The notes under the pieces are model-generated. The model was not told the DNA's origin and did not search any database. It was given only the letters and a program-made list of their open reading frames with translations. A stretch of 7,990 bases of DNA from assembly GCA_030064795.1 (NCBI GenBank), contig JASJEI010000431.1, positions 1 through 7,990 on the forward strand, in the 5' to 3' direction. A program made the translations under genes and the position numbers. The stretch is from Pleurocapsa sp. MO_226.B13 (lineage in GTDB: Bacteria; Cyanobacteriota; Cyanobacteriia; Cyanobacteriales; Xenococcaceae). Shown one piece after another: positions 1 through 6,571 of this stretch; position 1 is the first letter of the stretch; each line of letters opens with the position of its first letter.

Positions 1-3000
1 CTGATTCAGTAACTTTAACACCTCTTGCTGGTTGAATTTTGCCTTGGCTAGTTTCTATTGGTTGAGGAATGGCTGATGTCGGATCGAACTCACCAGCGAT
101 CGCGATATTATGAGAATCTAAAGGTAAATCTGGTGCGGGAGGAATACCACCTTTACCTAGAATATTTAGTCTATTTTTCGCTGCTATTTCGCGGTTAGCT
201 TGACAAGTTTGAGCAGTGGTTTGTTCTGGGGCAACAATGTTTTGCGGTAATTCAGTCGCCCCTTGAATGGGATTAATGTCGGGAGTGTTAATAGTTACAG
301 TGCCGTCTAAACTAAACTCCGAACTAGCATTAATATCGTTAGTGTTGGGATTTAAAGGACGTTCTTCAATCCCAAACAGAGACTCGGCAGTAATATTAAT
401 ATTGCCTCCTTGTCCTTGTTGGGCATTGGCGATGATATCGTTATTTCCCCCAGGGAAGGCAATGATCAAGTTAGTATCAATGGTGATGTTACCGCCATTA
501 GCATCTTTAAAAGCACGAGCGGAAATCAAGCTATTGTCACGCATAGTTATATCGTCAGCAATTTGGAGAGTAATATTGCCACCATTACCAGCTTGAGTAG
601 CAGCATTAATTATGCTACCGCTTTCTAAGCGAAGGGAATTAGCTTCAACAGTTAAGTTACCAGCTTCCCCCGTACCAGGTTCGACTACACTTTCAACGCT
701 CGGAAAGTTACTGACACTAATAATTGCACCATCACCAACAATTAAATCCTGGGTGAAAATTTGTAGATTACCACCATTACCATCTTCTACCAGCGCAGTA
801 GCAAATAAACCACTACTTCCGATATCGGTAGTACCTCTTAATTCAATGGATTCACTAGCACTAATAGTTAAATCACCTGCATCTCCTTGTCCATTGGTAC
901 CCGCTCCAATTTGCGCCCCGTCACTAACAGTTAGTTTTTCAGTGTCAATAGCGATTAAACCTGCATCTCCTTGTCCAAGAGTACCTACTTCAATTCGAGC
1001 CCCGTCACTAAGAGTTAGTTTTTGAGTTTCAATAGCGATCGAACCTGCATCTACTTGTCCAAAAGTAGAGGCGTTAATTTGCGCTCCATTAGTAATCGAT
1101 AGTTGTGGTGTATTAATCTCGATACTGCCACCATTGTCCAGACCATCAGCTGGAATACTAAAATTAGTACTAGCACTAATTCCACTAGGGACTTCTATAT
1201 CATCCAAAGTACCAGTGCCATCTACAGACACAGTATCTGTAGCAATAATTTTGATATTGCCAGCATTTCCAATGACATTTACATCAGCTGCTATACTACC
1301 TCCGTCGCTAATAAATAGTGAACCAGTATTGATAGTAATATTACCTCCGTTAGCTTCCAACAAAGGAATTTCCAAGAACCCACTTATTGCTTCGCTGCTG
1401 ATACTACTGGGAGAAGTAGTTGTATCTCCTTGCTCGCCAATGGTCATTAAATTAGCATTAATCGTTATATTGCCTGCATTACCTTGTCCAAATACATTAG
1501 TACCAATAAAACCATTTCTGGAAAGAGAGAGATTTTGAGTATTAATGTTTATGTTGCCTGAATTGCCTCTACCATTAGTATTTATATCGCTAGAAATCCC
1601 ACCAGGTAAAACTGATTGTGTTCCATCCTCCAAGATAACATCTCCAGATCCATCCACACGAACAGTATCAGCAACATTTAGATTAATATCTCCGCTATTA
1701 GCCGTTCCACTAACTTGACTTCCAATTTCTGCACCATTAGTTAACGTGAGATTTCTTGCTGTAATGTTAATTTCTCCAATATCTGCTGTTGCTCCTTCAT
1801 CGACAGAGTTGGAAATACCGCTTCTTTGAAAACCCCTAATTCCATCGAACAAAATATCTTCTGTAGCAGTTAGAGTTATATTGCCTATATCGCCTTCATT
1901 TCCAGTAGAACTATCAATATTACCACCATTTTTCAAGGTAATATTCCGCGCGCTAATTTCTATAGAACCTGCATTCCCAGTTCCAAAATTGCTGTTACCA
2001 ATGGTTGTTACGCTTTCGCTATCTAACCCATCTAAAACCAAATCTTCTGTGAGATTAATGACTATATCTCCTGCTTGAGCATCGGCAAAACCCGAATCGA
2101 CATTAATACCAGCCAAAAAAGCACTATCCGATATCAAAGATAAATTCTTAGCCGTAATATTAATCGAACCACCTGATGCACCTGCTACAAAAATACGAGA
2201 ACCGTTAGTGAAGGAAACATCATCAGTAGCATTAATAGTTACGTTTCCTCCTGCTCCCAAACCATTATTAGCAGCAAATAATCCTGCTCCATTATTAAGA
2301 GTTAAAGAATTACCAGAAATATTAATATTACCCGCATTACCTTCTCCTGATGAACTAGCATTAAAAAATGCCCCATTGCTAAGAGTTAAAGAGGGAGTAC
2401 TTATGTTAATATCGCCTCCATTACCGATCGCATCAGCAGTTACATTAGAGCCGATCGCACTAGTATTTCCCTGACTTTCTAGAGATATAGAATCACTGGC
2501 ATTAATTGTTATATTCCCTGCATCACCTTGTCCAAAAGAAGTAGTCGTGATTAATGCGCGATCGCCCAACCTTAAACTTCCTGTTTCAATATTAATATCT
2601 CCACCGTCTGCTGTTCCGTTGGGGAATACTTGATTAGCGATCGCACTACCAAAATTAAGCTCGTTTTCTACTGCACTTATTTCTACTGACTCAGAAGCAA
2701 AAATATTGATATCTCCTCCAGGATTTGAGCCTAAAGTGTGCGCTAAAAATCCTGAAACTCCAGTAATAGAGATATTTTTACCTGCAACTTGGATGTCTCC
2801 ACCACCCAAACCACTAGCATCAATGACGCTAGTTCCTGATAGTGATATATCCCGAAAAGCTTCTACTCCTGAATAGTCCAAAGTAAACCCATTAGCTACT
2901 TCAATTAGATCGACTTCTCCACCTGCGACGCTTCCGATTTCAATTCTTCCCCCTGCGGTTTTGATAGTTGCATCTTCAAAAAAGAGATTCCCTCCAACTA

Positions 3001-3622
3001 TACCGATAGTGGCATCCGAACCTACTCGCAAAGCATCTTGAGTATCGATAACTTCACTGTCAATAAGTCTGACACCATTGCCATCACCTCTGACGGTAAG
3101 ATCGGCAGGATTATCTCGAAAACTCAAACCAATAGGGGCATTAATGGTTAATATTGGCTGTGCTTGGGTGTCGGTGGCACTAAATTCGATCTCGTCAGGA
3201 AATAAAATACTATTGGCGGTACTGCCAAAAAATGAACCACCGATGTCTAACCTGGCATTTTCGCCGAAAATAATCCCTGCGGGGTTAATTAAGAACAAAC
3301 TAGCACTACCGTTAGCCCTAATTAAACCATCGATGTTGGAGATATTACCGCCAGTAACGCGACTTAAAATATTAGAGATATCCGAGGCGTTGTTGAAAAA
3401 AGCTTCGTTTCCTGTAGAAACAGAAAAGTCTTGAAAACTATGAAATAAATTACTGCCTCGCGTTTCTCCTCCCGTGATTTCAGCTATATTGCCATTAGTA
3501 TTTACCTGAGTGTTGACTGTACCATCGGAGGTAATCTGAGCTAGTGTTGTATTAACGGTAATGTAGAGATAACCAAAAGTACAAAGACTAGTCTGGAGTA
3601 TAGACAAGATAACTTGTTTCAT
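1..3622 (-). CDS. FHA/TPS-domain two-partner secretion exoprotein (S-layer-like family), 3' end outside window
   Basis: This is a large secreted adhesin-type TpsA exoprotein. The frame is open from ATG (3622-3620) to the left edge, giving 1207 residues and no stop. Residues 1-28 form a signal peptide (MKQ, hydrophobic core, likely cleavage TLA|QITSD). Residues 29 to about 150 are the FHA/TPS secretion domain, with the hallmark NPAGIIFG at 113-120. From about 275 to 1085 run some 25 degenerate beta-helix repeats of the form G-x-A/G-G-N-I-x-I-x-(A/T)-x-x-L-x-L-x-N/D-G-A. The tail has a single mature-region Cys (C1140) and the family's C-terminal signature GKGGIPPAPDLPL (from 1156), so the end is probably near. 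By family knowledge a TpsB/Omp85-type pore exports it to the cell surface; none is in the window. No Shine-Dalgarno precedes the ATG, but the frame upstream offers no other ATG, GTG or TTG before a stop near 3722, and the signal peptide supports this start. The ligand or role (adhesion, matrix, surface layer) cannot be read from sequence. Confidence 0.93.
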   Translation of the reverse strand, partial: MKQVILSILQTSLCTFGYLYITVNTTLAQITSDGTVNTQVNTNGNIAEITGGETRGSNLFHSFQDFSVSTGNEAFFNNASDISNILSRVTGGNISNIDGLIRANGSASLFLINPAGIIFGENARLDIGGSFFGSTANSILFPDEIEFSATDTQAQPILTINAPIGLSFRDNPADLTVRGDGNGVRLIDSEVIDTQDALRVGSDATIGIVGGNLFFEDATIKTAGGRIEIGSVAGGEVDLIEVANGFTLDYSGVEAFRDISLSGTSVIDASGLGGGDIQVAGKNISITGVSGFLAHTLGSNPGGDINIFASESVEISAVENELNFGSAIANQVFPNGTADGGDINIETGSLRLGDRALITTTSFGQGDAGNITINASDSISLESQGNTSAIGSNVTADAIGNGGDINISTPSLTLSNGAFFNASSSGEGNAGNINISGNSLTLNNGAGLFAANNGLGAGGNVTINATDDVSFTNGSRIFVAGASGGSINITAKNLSLISDSAFLAGINVDSGFADAQAGDIVINLTEDLVLDGLDSESVTTIGNSNFGTGNAGSIEISARNITLKNGGNIDSSTGNEGDIGNITLTATEDILFDGIRGFQRSGISNSVDEGATADIGEINITARNLTLTNGAEIGSQVSGTANSGDINLNVADTVRVDGSGDVILEDGTQSVLPGGISSDINTNGRGNSGNININTQNLSLSRNGFIGTNVFGQGNAGNITINANLMTIGEQGDTTTSPSSISSEAISGFLEIPLLEANGGNITINTGSLFISDGGSIAADVNVIGNAGNIKIIATDTVSVDGTGTLDDIEVPSGISASTNFSIPADGLDNGGSIEINTPQLSITNGAQINASTFGQVDAGSIAIETQKLTLSDGARIEVGTLGQGDAGLIAIDTEKLTVSDGAQIGAGTNGQGDAGDLTISASESIELRGTTDIGSSGLFATALVEDGNGGNLQIFTQDLIVGDGAIISVSNFPSVESVVEPGTGEAGNLTVEANSLRLESGSIINAATQAGNGGNITLQIADDITMRDNSLISARAFKDANGGNITIDTNLIIAFPGGNNDIIANAQQGQGGNINITAESLFGIEERPLNPNTNDINASSEFSLDGTVTINTPDINPIQGATELPQNIVAPEQTTAQTCQANREIAAKNRLNILGKGGIPPAPDLPLDSHNIAIAGEFDPTSAIPQPIETSQGKIQPARGVKVTES
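876..1127 (-). repeat. Three tandem 84-bp units inside the exoprotein gene
   Basis: Three head-to-tail units start at 876, 960 and 1044, each opening on the plus strand with CCTGCATCT. The first two match at about 71 of 84 positions by eye. The third matches well only in its first half. Each encodes 28 residues of the pattern GQGDAG-x-I-AI-x-T-x-KLT-x-SDGA-x-I, equal to one beta-helix repeat pair. The higher DNA identity of units 1 and 2 suggests a recent in-frame duplication. Related starts (CCTGCAT near 1473 and 2517, each followed by CCTTGTCCA) recur elsewhere in the gene, so the unit was propagated more than once. Confidence 0.85.
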
Positions 3623-3844
3623 CGGTAGAGTAGGAAGTAAGCCTAAATTTTCAACTACAAGAGAAATAATACTAACCTTATAGCGTATTTTAACTAGGTA
3701 ATTTAATTGTCTTTGTATTGCTTAATCATTATGTCGATCAAAGAGGTTAGTAGTTGGTTGTCAGTCATGAGTCATTGTTGCTGCTCCTTCGCTCTCTCTA
3801 CCTTATCTAGCAAGTTTTTAAGTATTCCAGATTAAATCTTCAAA

Positions 3845-4001
3845 GCGATCGCTGCTAACTCTATTAGAAAACAATTGCTAGCTAGTGTTTCTGGCAATTT
3901 TAATGGCTAAAGCGATCGTCACTCGGCAATATTTGTTGCTAATTCTATTTTTGCTCTAGCTGCTTTTGATATAGTTGTTTGCTCGTTTAATTTGCGATCG
4001 C
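3845..4001. repeat. Pair of HIP1 octamers (GCGATCGC)
   Basis: Perfect GCGATCGC palindromes lie at 3845-3852 and 3994-4001. Three more lie inside genes, at 96-103, 2558-2565 and 7488-7495. HIP1 is strongly over-represented in many cyanobacterial genomes. Here it is the best nucleotide-level clue to the host and carries no gene-specific meaning. Confidence 0.9.
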
Positions 4002-4169
4002 AACTGTTTTCCCAAGATTTATCGAGATTAAATTAGAATTTACTCTACTCAGTAATTTTACCGATCTAAATGAAAATGTTAATTAGTTTACATTGTATTT
4101 ACGCAGCATCTAGTAATAAATTCGTATAGACTAATCAATGATAATTGCTAGAATGTATTGTTAGTTATC

Positions 4170-4187
4170 TCAGGTTTTATCACCTGA
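4170..4187. promoter_or_regulatory. Inverted repeat upstream of the pentapeptide gene
   Basis: TCAGGT (4170-4175) and ACCTGA (4182-4187) form a perfect 6-bp dyad around a 6-base centre, about 42 bases before the ATG at 4230. The flanks (TAGTTA before, TTAGCTA after) extend it imperfectly. It could be an operator or a 5'-leader hairpin. No T-run follows it, so it is not an obvious terminator. A regulatory role is inference only. Confidence 0.35.
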
Positions 4188-4229
4188 TTAGCTAATTATT
4201 TCTCTTAGAACTATATAGGTTTTAGATTA

Positions 4230-5141
4230 ATGGAAAATTCATTTAAAAAAGATGAACTCATAATTTCCAACGCCAGTAAACCTTTAGGAGAAATTTTAAT
4301 CGAAGCAGGATTGATTTCTGCTAGTCAATTAGAAATTGCTTTGCAACAGCAGCAAGGCGAAACCCGCCGAATTGGTGAAATTTTAGCTTCCCACAACTGG
4401 ATTAAACAACAAACTGCTGATTTTTTTGCGGAAAAATGGCCGAAGTTACTCCAGCAAAAACAGAAAAAACCCCTCATATATTATTTTCGTCATTCGGGTT
4501 TATTGGACGAACAGCAAATTGCTATCTTAATCCGAGAACAGCAACAACAGGAAAAACCTGTCAGATTTCATCGTCTAGCAGTAGAGAGAGGCTATGTTAA
4601 ACAGCTAACTGTAGACTTTTTTCTAGCTAATGTTTTTCAGATTTATCATTCCAATGTTTTTTCATTTGCTAAACCCTATGAAATTCTGACCAGATACAAT
4701 AAAGGTGACACTAACTTTCGTCGTACAGAACTAAGTCAAGCCCCGCTAGTAGGTATTAGTTTGAAGGGAGTTCAGTTAGATGGTTCTAATCTCAGAGAAG
4801 CTAGTTTAAGTAGTTCTAATTTAAGTAATTCCAGCTTAATCCAAACTAATTTGGCACTGGTAAATTTTTTTAGAGCAATTTTAACTCAGGTAAATTTTGA
4901 ACGGGCTAATTTATGTCAGGCAAATTTACGAGAAGCCCATTTAAAAGAGGCTAATTTTAGCCAAGCTAATTTACAGGGGGCAGATCTAAGAGAGGCTTAT
5001 TTGTTTAATGCTAATTTTGCTAAAGCAGATCTGAGAAAAACCAAATTACCTACAGAATATACTTACGAAGTCTATTACGATTCCGAAACTACTTTCGATG
5101 ATTCTTTCGATCCCCAGAAGGCAGGATGGACAAAAATTTAG
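4230..5141 (+). CDS. Pentapeptide-repeat protein with duplicated GspE/MshEN-like N-terminal module
   Basis: A complete 303-residue protein with no signal peptide or membrane segment, so probably cytoplasmic. Residues 17-70 and 81-136 are two copies of one alpha-helical module. Copy A contains LGEILIEAGLIS and RIGEILASHNWIKQQTADFF; copy B contains the matching SGLLDEQQIAIL and RFHRLAVERGYVKQLTVDFF. Copy A fits the L-G-x-x-L-x-x-x-G-x6-L-x3-L-x-x-Q pattern of GspE/MshE N-terminal domains. Residues 161-275 are 23 uninterrupted pentapeptide repeats (A(D/N)LXX type, with many central Leu and some Phe), expected to form a right-handed quadrilateral beta-helix of nearly six coils. An acidic tail (276-303) ends in the motif FDPQKAGW. 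A weak AGG lies 10 bases before the ATG. It is divergent from the exoprotein gene and appears monocistronic. The fold is well supported. The function is unknown; pentapeptide proteins often act as protein-binding scaffolds, and that role here is inference. Confidence 0.92.
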   Translation: MENSFKKDELIISNASKPLGEILIEAGLISASQLEIALQQQQGETRRIGEILASHNWIKQQTADFFAEKWPKLLQQKQKKPLIYYFRHSGLLDEQQIAILIREQQQQEKPVRFHRLAVERGYVKQLTVDFFLANVFQIYHSNVFSFAKPYEILTRYNKGDTNFRRTELSQAPLVGISLKGVQLDGSNLREASLSSSNLSNSSLIQTNLALVNFFRAILTQVNFERANLCQANLREAHLKEANFSQANLQGADLREAYLFNANFAKADLRKTKLPTEYTYEVYYDSETTFDDSFDPQKAGWTKI

Positions 5142-5157
5142 ACTGTTGAAAAGGCGT

Positions 5158-5172
5158 TGCTAATTTATAGCA
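5158..5172. other. Small hairpin just after the pentapeptide gene
   Basis: TGCTA (5158-5162) and TAGCA (5168-5172) are perfect arms around a 5-base AT loop, 16 bases after the stop codon. It lies where a terminator is expected, but the stem is short and no T-run follows, so factor-independent termination is doubtful. Confidence 0.3.
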
Positions 5173-5177
5173 GTAGA

Positions 5178-5240
5178 TGCGGACAAGTCCTTTCTCAAAT
5201 TGGTGGAATACAAATATAGATCGTCTTGAGACAGTCCGCA
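5178..5240. other. Nested inverted repeats in the 5142-5337 spacer
   Basis: The outer arms TGCGGAC (5178-5184) and GTCCGCA (5234-5240) are perfect 7-bp complements. Inside them TCTCAA (5193-5198) pairs with TTGAGA (5226-5231), giving a two-step stem with an asymmetric bulge and a 27-base apical loop. CAGTCCG is tandemly repeated at 5232-5245, at the right-hand arm. This could be an RNA structure, a decayed miniature inverted-repeat element or a site for a dimeric protein; no flanking target-site duplication was recognised. Confidence 0.4.
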
Positions 5241-5267
5241 GTCCGTAGAAGATGATAGTTTAGTTAA

Positions 5268-5290
5268 TCAGTTGTATTATATTCAACTGA
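5268..5290. promoter_or_regulatory. 7-bp dyad over a possible -10 region upstream of the GIY-YIG gene
   Basis: TCAGTTG (5268-5274) and CAACTGA (5284-5290) flank TATTATATT, which contains TATTAT and TATATT sequences resembling a -10 box. The centre lies about 58 bases before the ATG at 5338. An operator overlapping the promoter is plausible, but no good -35 box is visible, so the promoter assignment is weak. Confidence 0.35.
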
Positions 5291-5337
5291 AAATCGCTGT
5301 AAATAATGTCGTACAAAGTATTACTTAGATCTAAATA

Positions 5338-5625
5338 ATGTGGTCTGTTTATATTATTCGTTGTGGCGACAATTCACTATATACGGGTATTTCTAATAAT
5401 GTAGCTAAACGCTTTGCAGTTCATCAATCTGGCAATGCTAAATCTGCTAAGTATACTAGATCTAGGCATCCTTTAGAATTAGTATTTAGTACAGAAATTG
5501 GTACAAAGTCAGCTGCTAGTCGCGTAGAATATCAGATTAAGCAACTATCAAAACAGAATAAAGAAAGTCTCGTTATCGGAAAAATTTCTCTGTCTGATTT
5601 GGGTTTGATGCCAACGGTCAATTAA
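5338..5625 (+). CDS. GIY-YIG nuclease-family protein (UPF0213/YhbQ-like)
   Basis: A complete single-domain GIY-YIG protein of 95 residues, the usual length for this stand-alone family. The two signature strands are visible as VYIIRC (Tyr5) and LYTGIS (Tyr15). Arg25, in AKRFAVHQ, fits the catalytic arginine. The region AKYTRSRHPLELVF (37-50) is typical of the YhbQ-type subgroup, and Glu64 in SRVEYQIKQLSK (61-72) fits the metal-binding glutamate. All expected catalytic residues are therefore present. The family is predicted to cleave DNA in repair or processing of damaged or structured DNA; the substrate of this member is not readable from sequence. The ATG has no clear ribosome-binding site, and an in-frame TAA at 5332-5334 rules out a longer form. 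It is likely transcribed on its own or with the next gene, which begins 65 bases downstream. Confidence 0.9.
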   Translation: MWSVYIIRCGDNSLYTGISNNVAKRFAVHQSGNAKSAKYTRSRHPLELVFSTEIGTKSAASRVEYQIKQLSKQNKESLVIGKISLSDLGLMPTVN

Positions 5626-5678
5626 ACAGATCTCCAAAAAGATTAAAATAAATAAAATTTGAGTTGTAGAAATTAAAT

Positions 5679-5683
5679 AGGAG
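5679..5683 (+). promoter_or_regulatory. Ribosome-binding site AGGAG that decides a TTG start
   Basis: AGGAG lies 7 bases before TTG at 5691, near-ideal spacing. It is the best Shine-Dalgarno in the window and supports TTG as the start codon, followed directly by a hydrophobic membrane segment. Confidence 0.7.
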
Positions 5684-5690
5684 AAATCAA

Positions 5691-6212
5691 TTGATAAATC
5701 CTAACAGCTTATTTACTGTCTGTTTTTTTATAATAATTGCTTCTTTATTAAGTGTGGGTTTTGGTTGGTCGGTTAGGAACAACAAATTACCAATTAGATC
5801 GGAAATCGACTATAACGATAATCAGTGGAAATTTCTCAAAATTTGGGTCAAATTTGCCCTATTATTGGGAATAATTTTACCTGTAGTGCTGCTAGTCGTA
5901 TTTCGGGATAGATCGATTGTGAGTAAGTTTTTTCTTGGCTATCTCTTGGCAGTTGCGGTACAGTTAATGAGTGAAAAGGTCTTTGGTGATTGTTTGTGTA
6001 AGAGTACCGTGGTGTTTATCGGTATGGTTTATACGGGATTTAGAATTTGGCAACTAGGTTCGGGTTTGCAGTTAATAAATTACGGTCAACCTTGGTTTAG
6101 CCTATTGTGGTCAGTTTTTTTATTTTGGGTGGCAAATATGGTCATGTTAGTTACATTTGCCGTGCCTGTAATTTTACCCAAATCGGGAGAAAGTGAGCAA
6201 TTTATTAGCTAA
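5691..6212 (+). CDS. Small multi-pass membrane protein of unknown function
   Basis: A complete 173-residue integral membrane protein that I cannot assign to a family. Hydrophobic segments are seen at about 7-25, 52-71, 77-97, 103-121 and 136-163, so four or five transmembrane helices are likely. A charged loop lies at 29-50 (SVRNNKLPIRSEID onward) and a basic FRDRS turn at 71-75. A Cys pair, C101 and C103 in GDCLCK, sits at the edge of the fourth segment and could bind metal or form a disulfide; this is speculation. The short tail KSGESEQFIS is polar. The start is TTG, backed by AGGAG 7 bases upstream. It follows the GIY-YIG gene by 65 bases on the same strand, and its stop lies 26 bases from the convergent YbjQ-family gene. 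Confidence 0.8.
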   Translation: MINPNSLFTVCFFIIIASLLSVGFGWSVRNNKLPIRSEIDYNDNQWKFLKIWVKFALLLGIILPVVLLVVFRDRSIVSKFFLGYLLAVAVQLMSEKVFGDCLCKSTVVFIGMVYTGFRIWQLGSGLQLINYGQPWFSLLWSVFLFWVANMVMLVTFAVPVILPKSGESEQFIS

Positions 6213-6238
6213 TGTTATTTAATAGAATTACTCTGAGT

Positions 6239-6553
6239 CTAGCTTAACTTTTTGAAGCCATTGCCATAGACAATTATTTCTGCACCACCTTCAACCACTA
6301 CTGGATTAGAAATTTTTACGCCAATTACTCCGTCATAGCCTTGGTTTTTGGCTTTTTGTTCTAGTTCCTTCAATGCTTCGTCTATGGCACTTTGAATTAG
6401 ACTCTCGTAATGTTTCATTCGACCACCAGTCAAGTTACGAATATTTTCTCTAATGTCTCTGGCTACGTTGGCTGCTTTAACTACAACAACTGTTAATAAT
6501 TCGCCAATTTCTACTGTTGATTCTTGTTGTAAGTTATCTAGACTTATGAGCAT
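6239..6553 (-). CDS. YbjQ/UPF0145-family protein
   Basis: A complete 104-residue soluble protein. The family pattern is clear: a beta-strand (18-26, ELLTVVVVK), then [20 protein letters not shown] (31-50), a long helix with [20 protein letters not shown] (60-79), and a final strand pair ending [13 protein letters not shown]. The GGR-x3-YE stretch followed by a helix and a G-(A/Y)-D-x-(V/I)-(I/V)-G-V strand is diagnostic of YbjQ (UPF0145, sometimes labelled heavy-metal-binding). Family members assemble into pentamer-like rings, but their biochemical role is not established. The metal-binding label is weak here, since the protein has no Cys and a single His. TAGGT lies 8 bases before the ATG. 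The start is 18 bases downstream of the stop of the membrane-protein gene on the same strand, so the two are probably co-transcribed. Confidence 0.88.
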   Translation of the reverse strand: MLISLDNLQQESTVEIGELLTVVVVKAANVARDIRENIRNLTGGRMKHYESLIQSAIDEALKELEQKAKNQGYDGVIGVKISNPVVVEGGAEIIVYGNGFKKLS

Positions 6554-6571
6554 TATAATTACCTAAAATTC

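Larger units (their letters stand above)
3623..4229. other. 607-bp divergent intergenic spacer
   Basis: No convincing gene was found. The longest ATG-started stretch noticed is 34 codons at 3731-3835 and lacks family features. The spacer is AT-rich and must carry the promoters of both divergent genes. A weak candidate for the exoprotein, read on the minus strand, is TTAAAA, a 16-base spacer and TATTAT, lying roughly 40-85 bases upstream of its ATG; the match to consensus is poor. Two HIP1 octamers and a HIP1-like AGCGATCGT lie in the middle. The stretch after 3851 (GCTGCTAACTCTATT) recurs imperfectly near 3938 (GTTGCTAATTCTATT), suggesting an old degraded duplication. A dyad near 4170 is listed separately. 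Confidence 0.6.

Noticed and set aside
876..1127. Possible CRISPR-like regular repeats.
   Set aside because: Units are contiguous with no unique spacers, preserve the reading frame and encode beta-helix repeats of the exoprotein.
267..3434. Several plus-strand open frames of 65-137 codons rich in Pro, Leu, Ser and Ala.
   Set aside because: They are antisense to the exoprotein gene. Their composition is explained by the reverse complement of Gly/Asn/Ile/Thr repeat codons, and none shows a domain or ribosome-binding site.
3563..3622. A lipobox at Cys14 of the exoprotein signal peptide.
   Set aside because: The preceding residues TSL do not fit the lipobox pattern, and the TLA|Q site at residue 28 gives a normal signal-peptidase I cleavage just before the TPS domain.
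3731..3835. A 34-codon ATG-started frame with a run of three Cys in the divergent spacer.
   Set aside because: Too short, no Shine-Dalgarno, no recognisable domain; consistent with chance in AT-rich DNA.
6213..6238. A shared terminator between the convergent genes.
   Set aside because: The 26-bp gap shows no stem-loop with a T-run on either strand.
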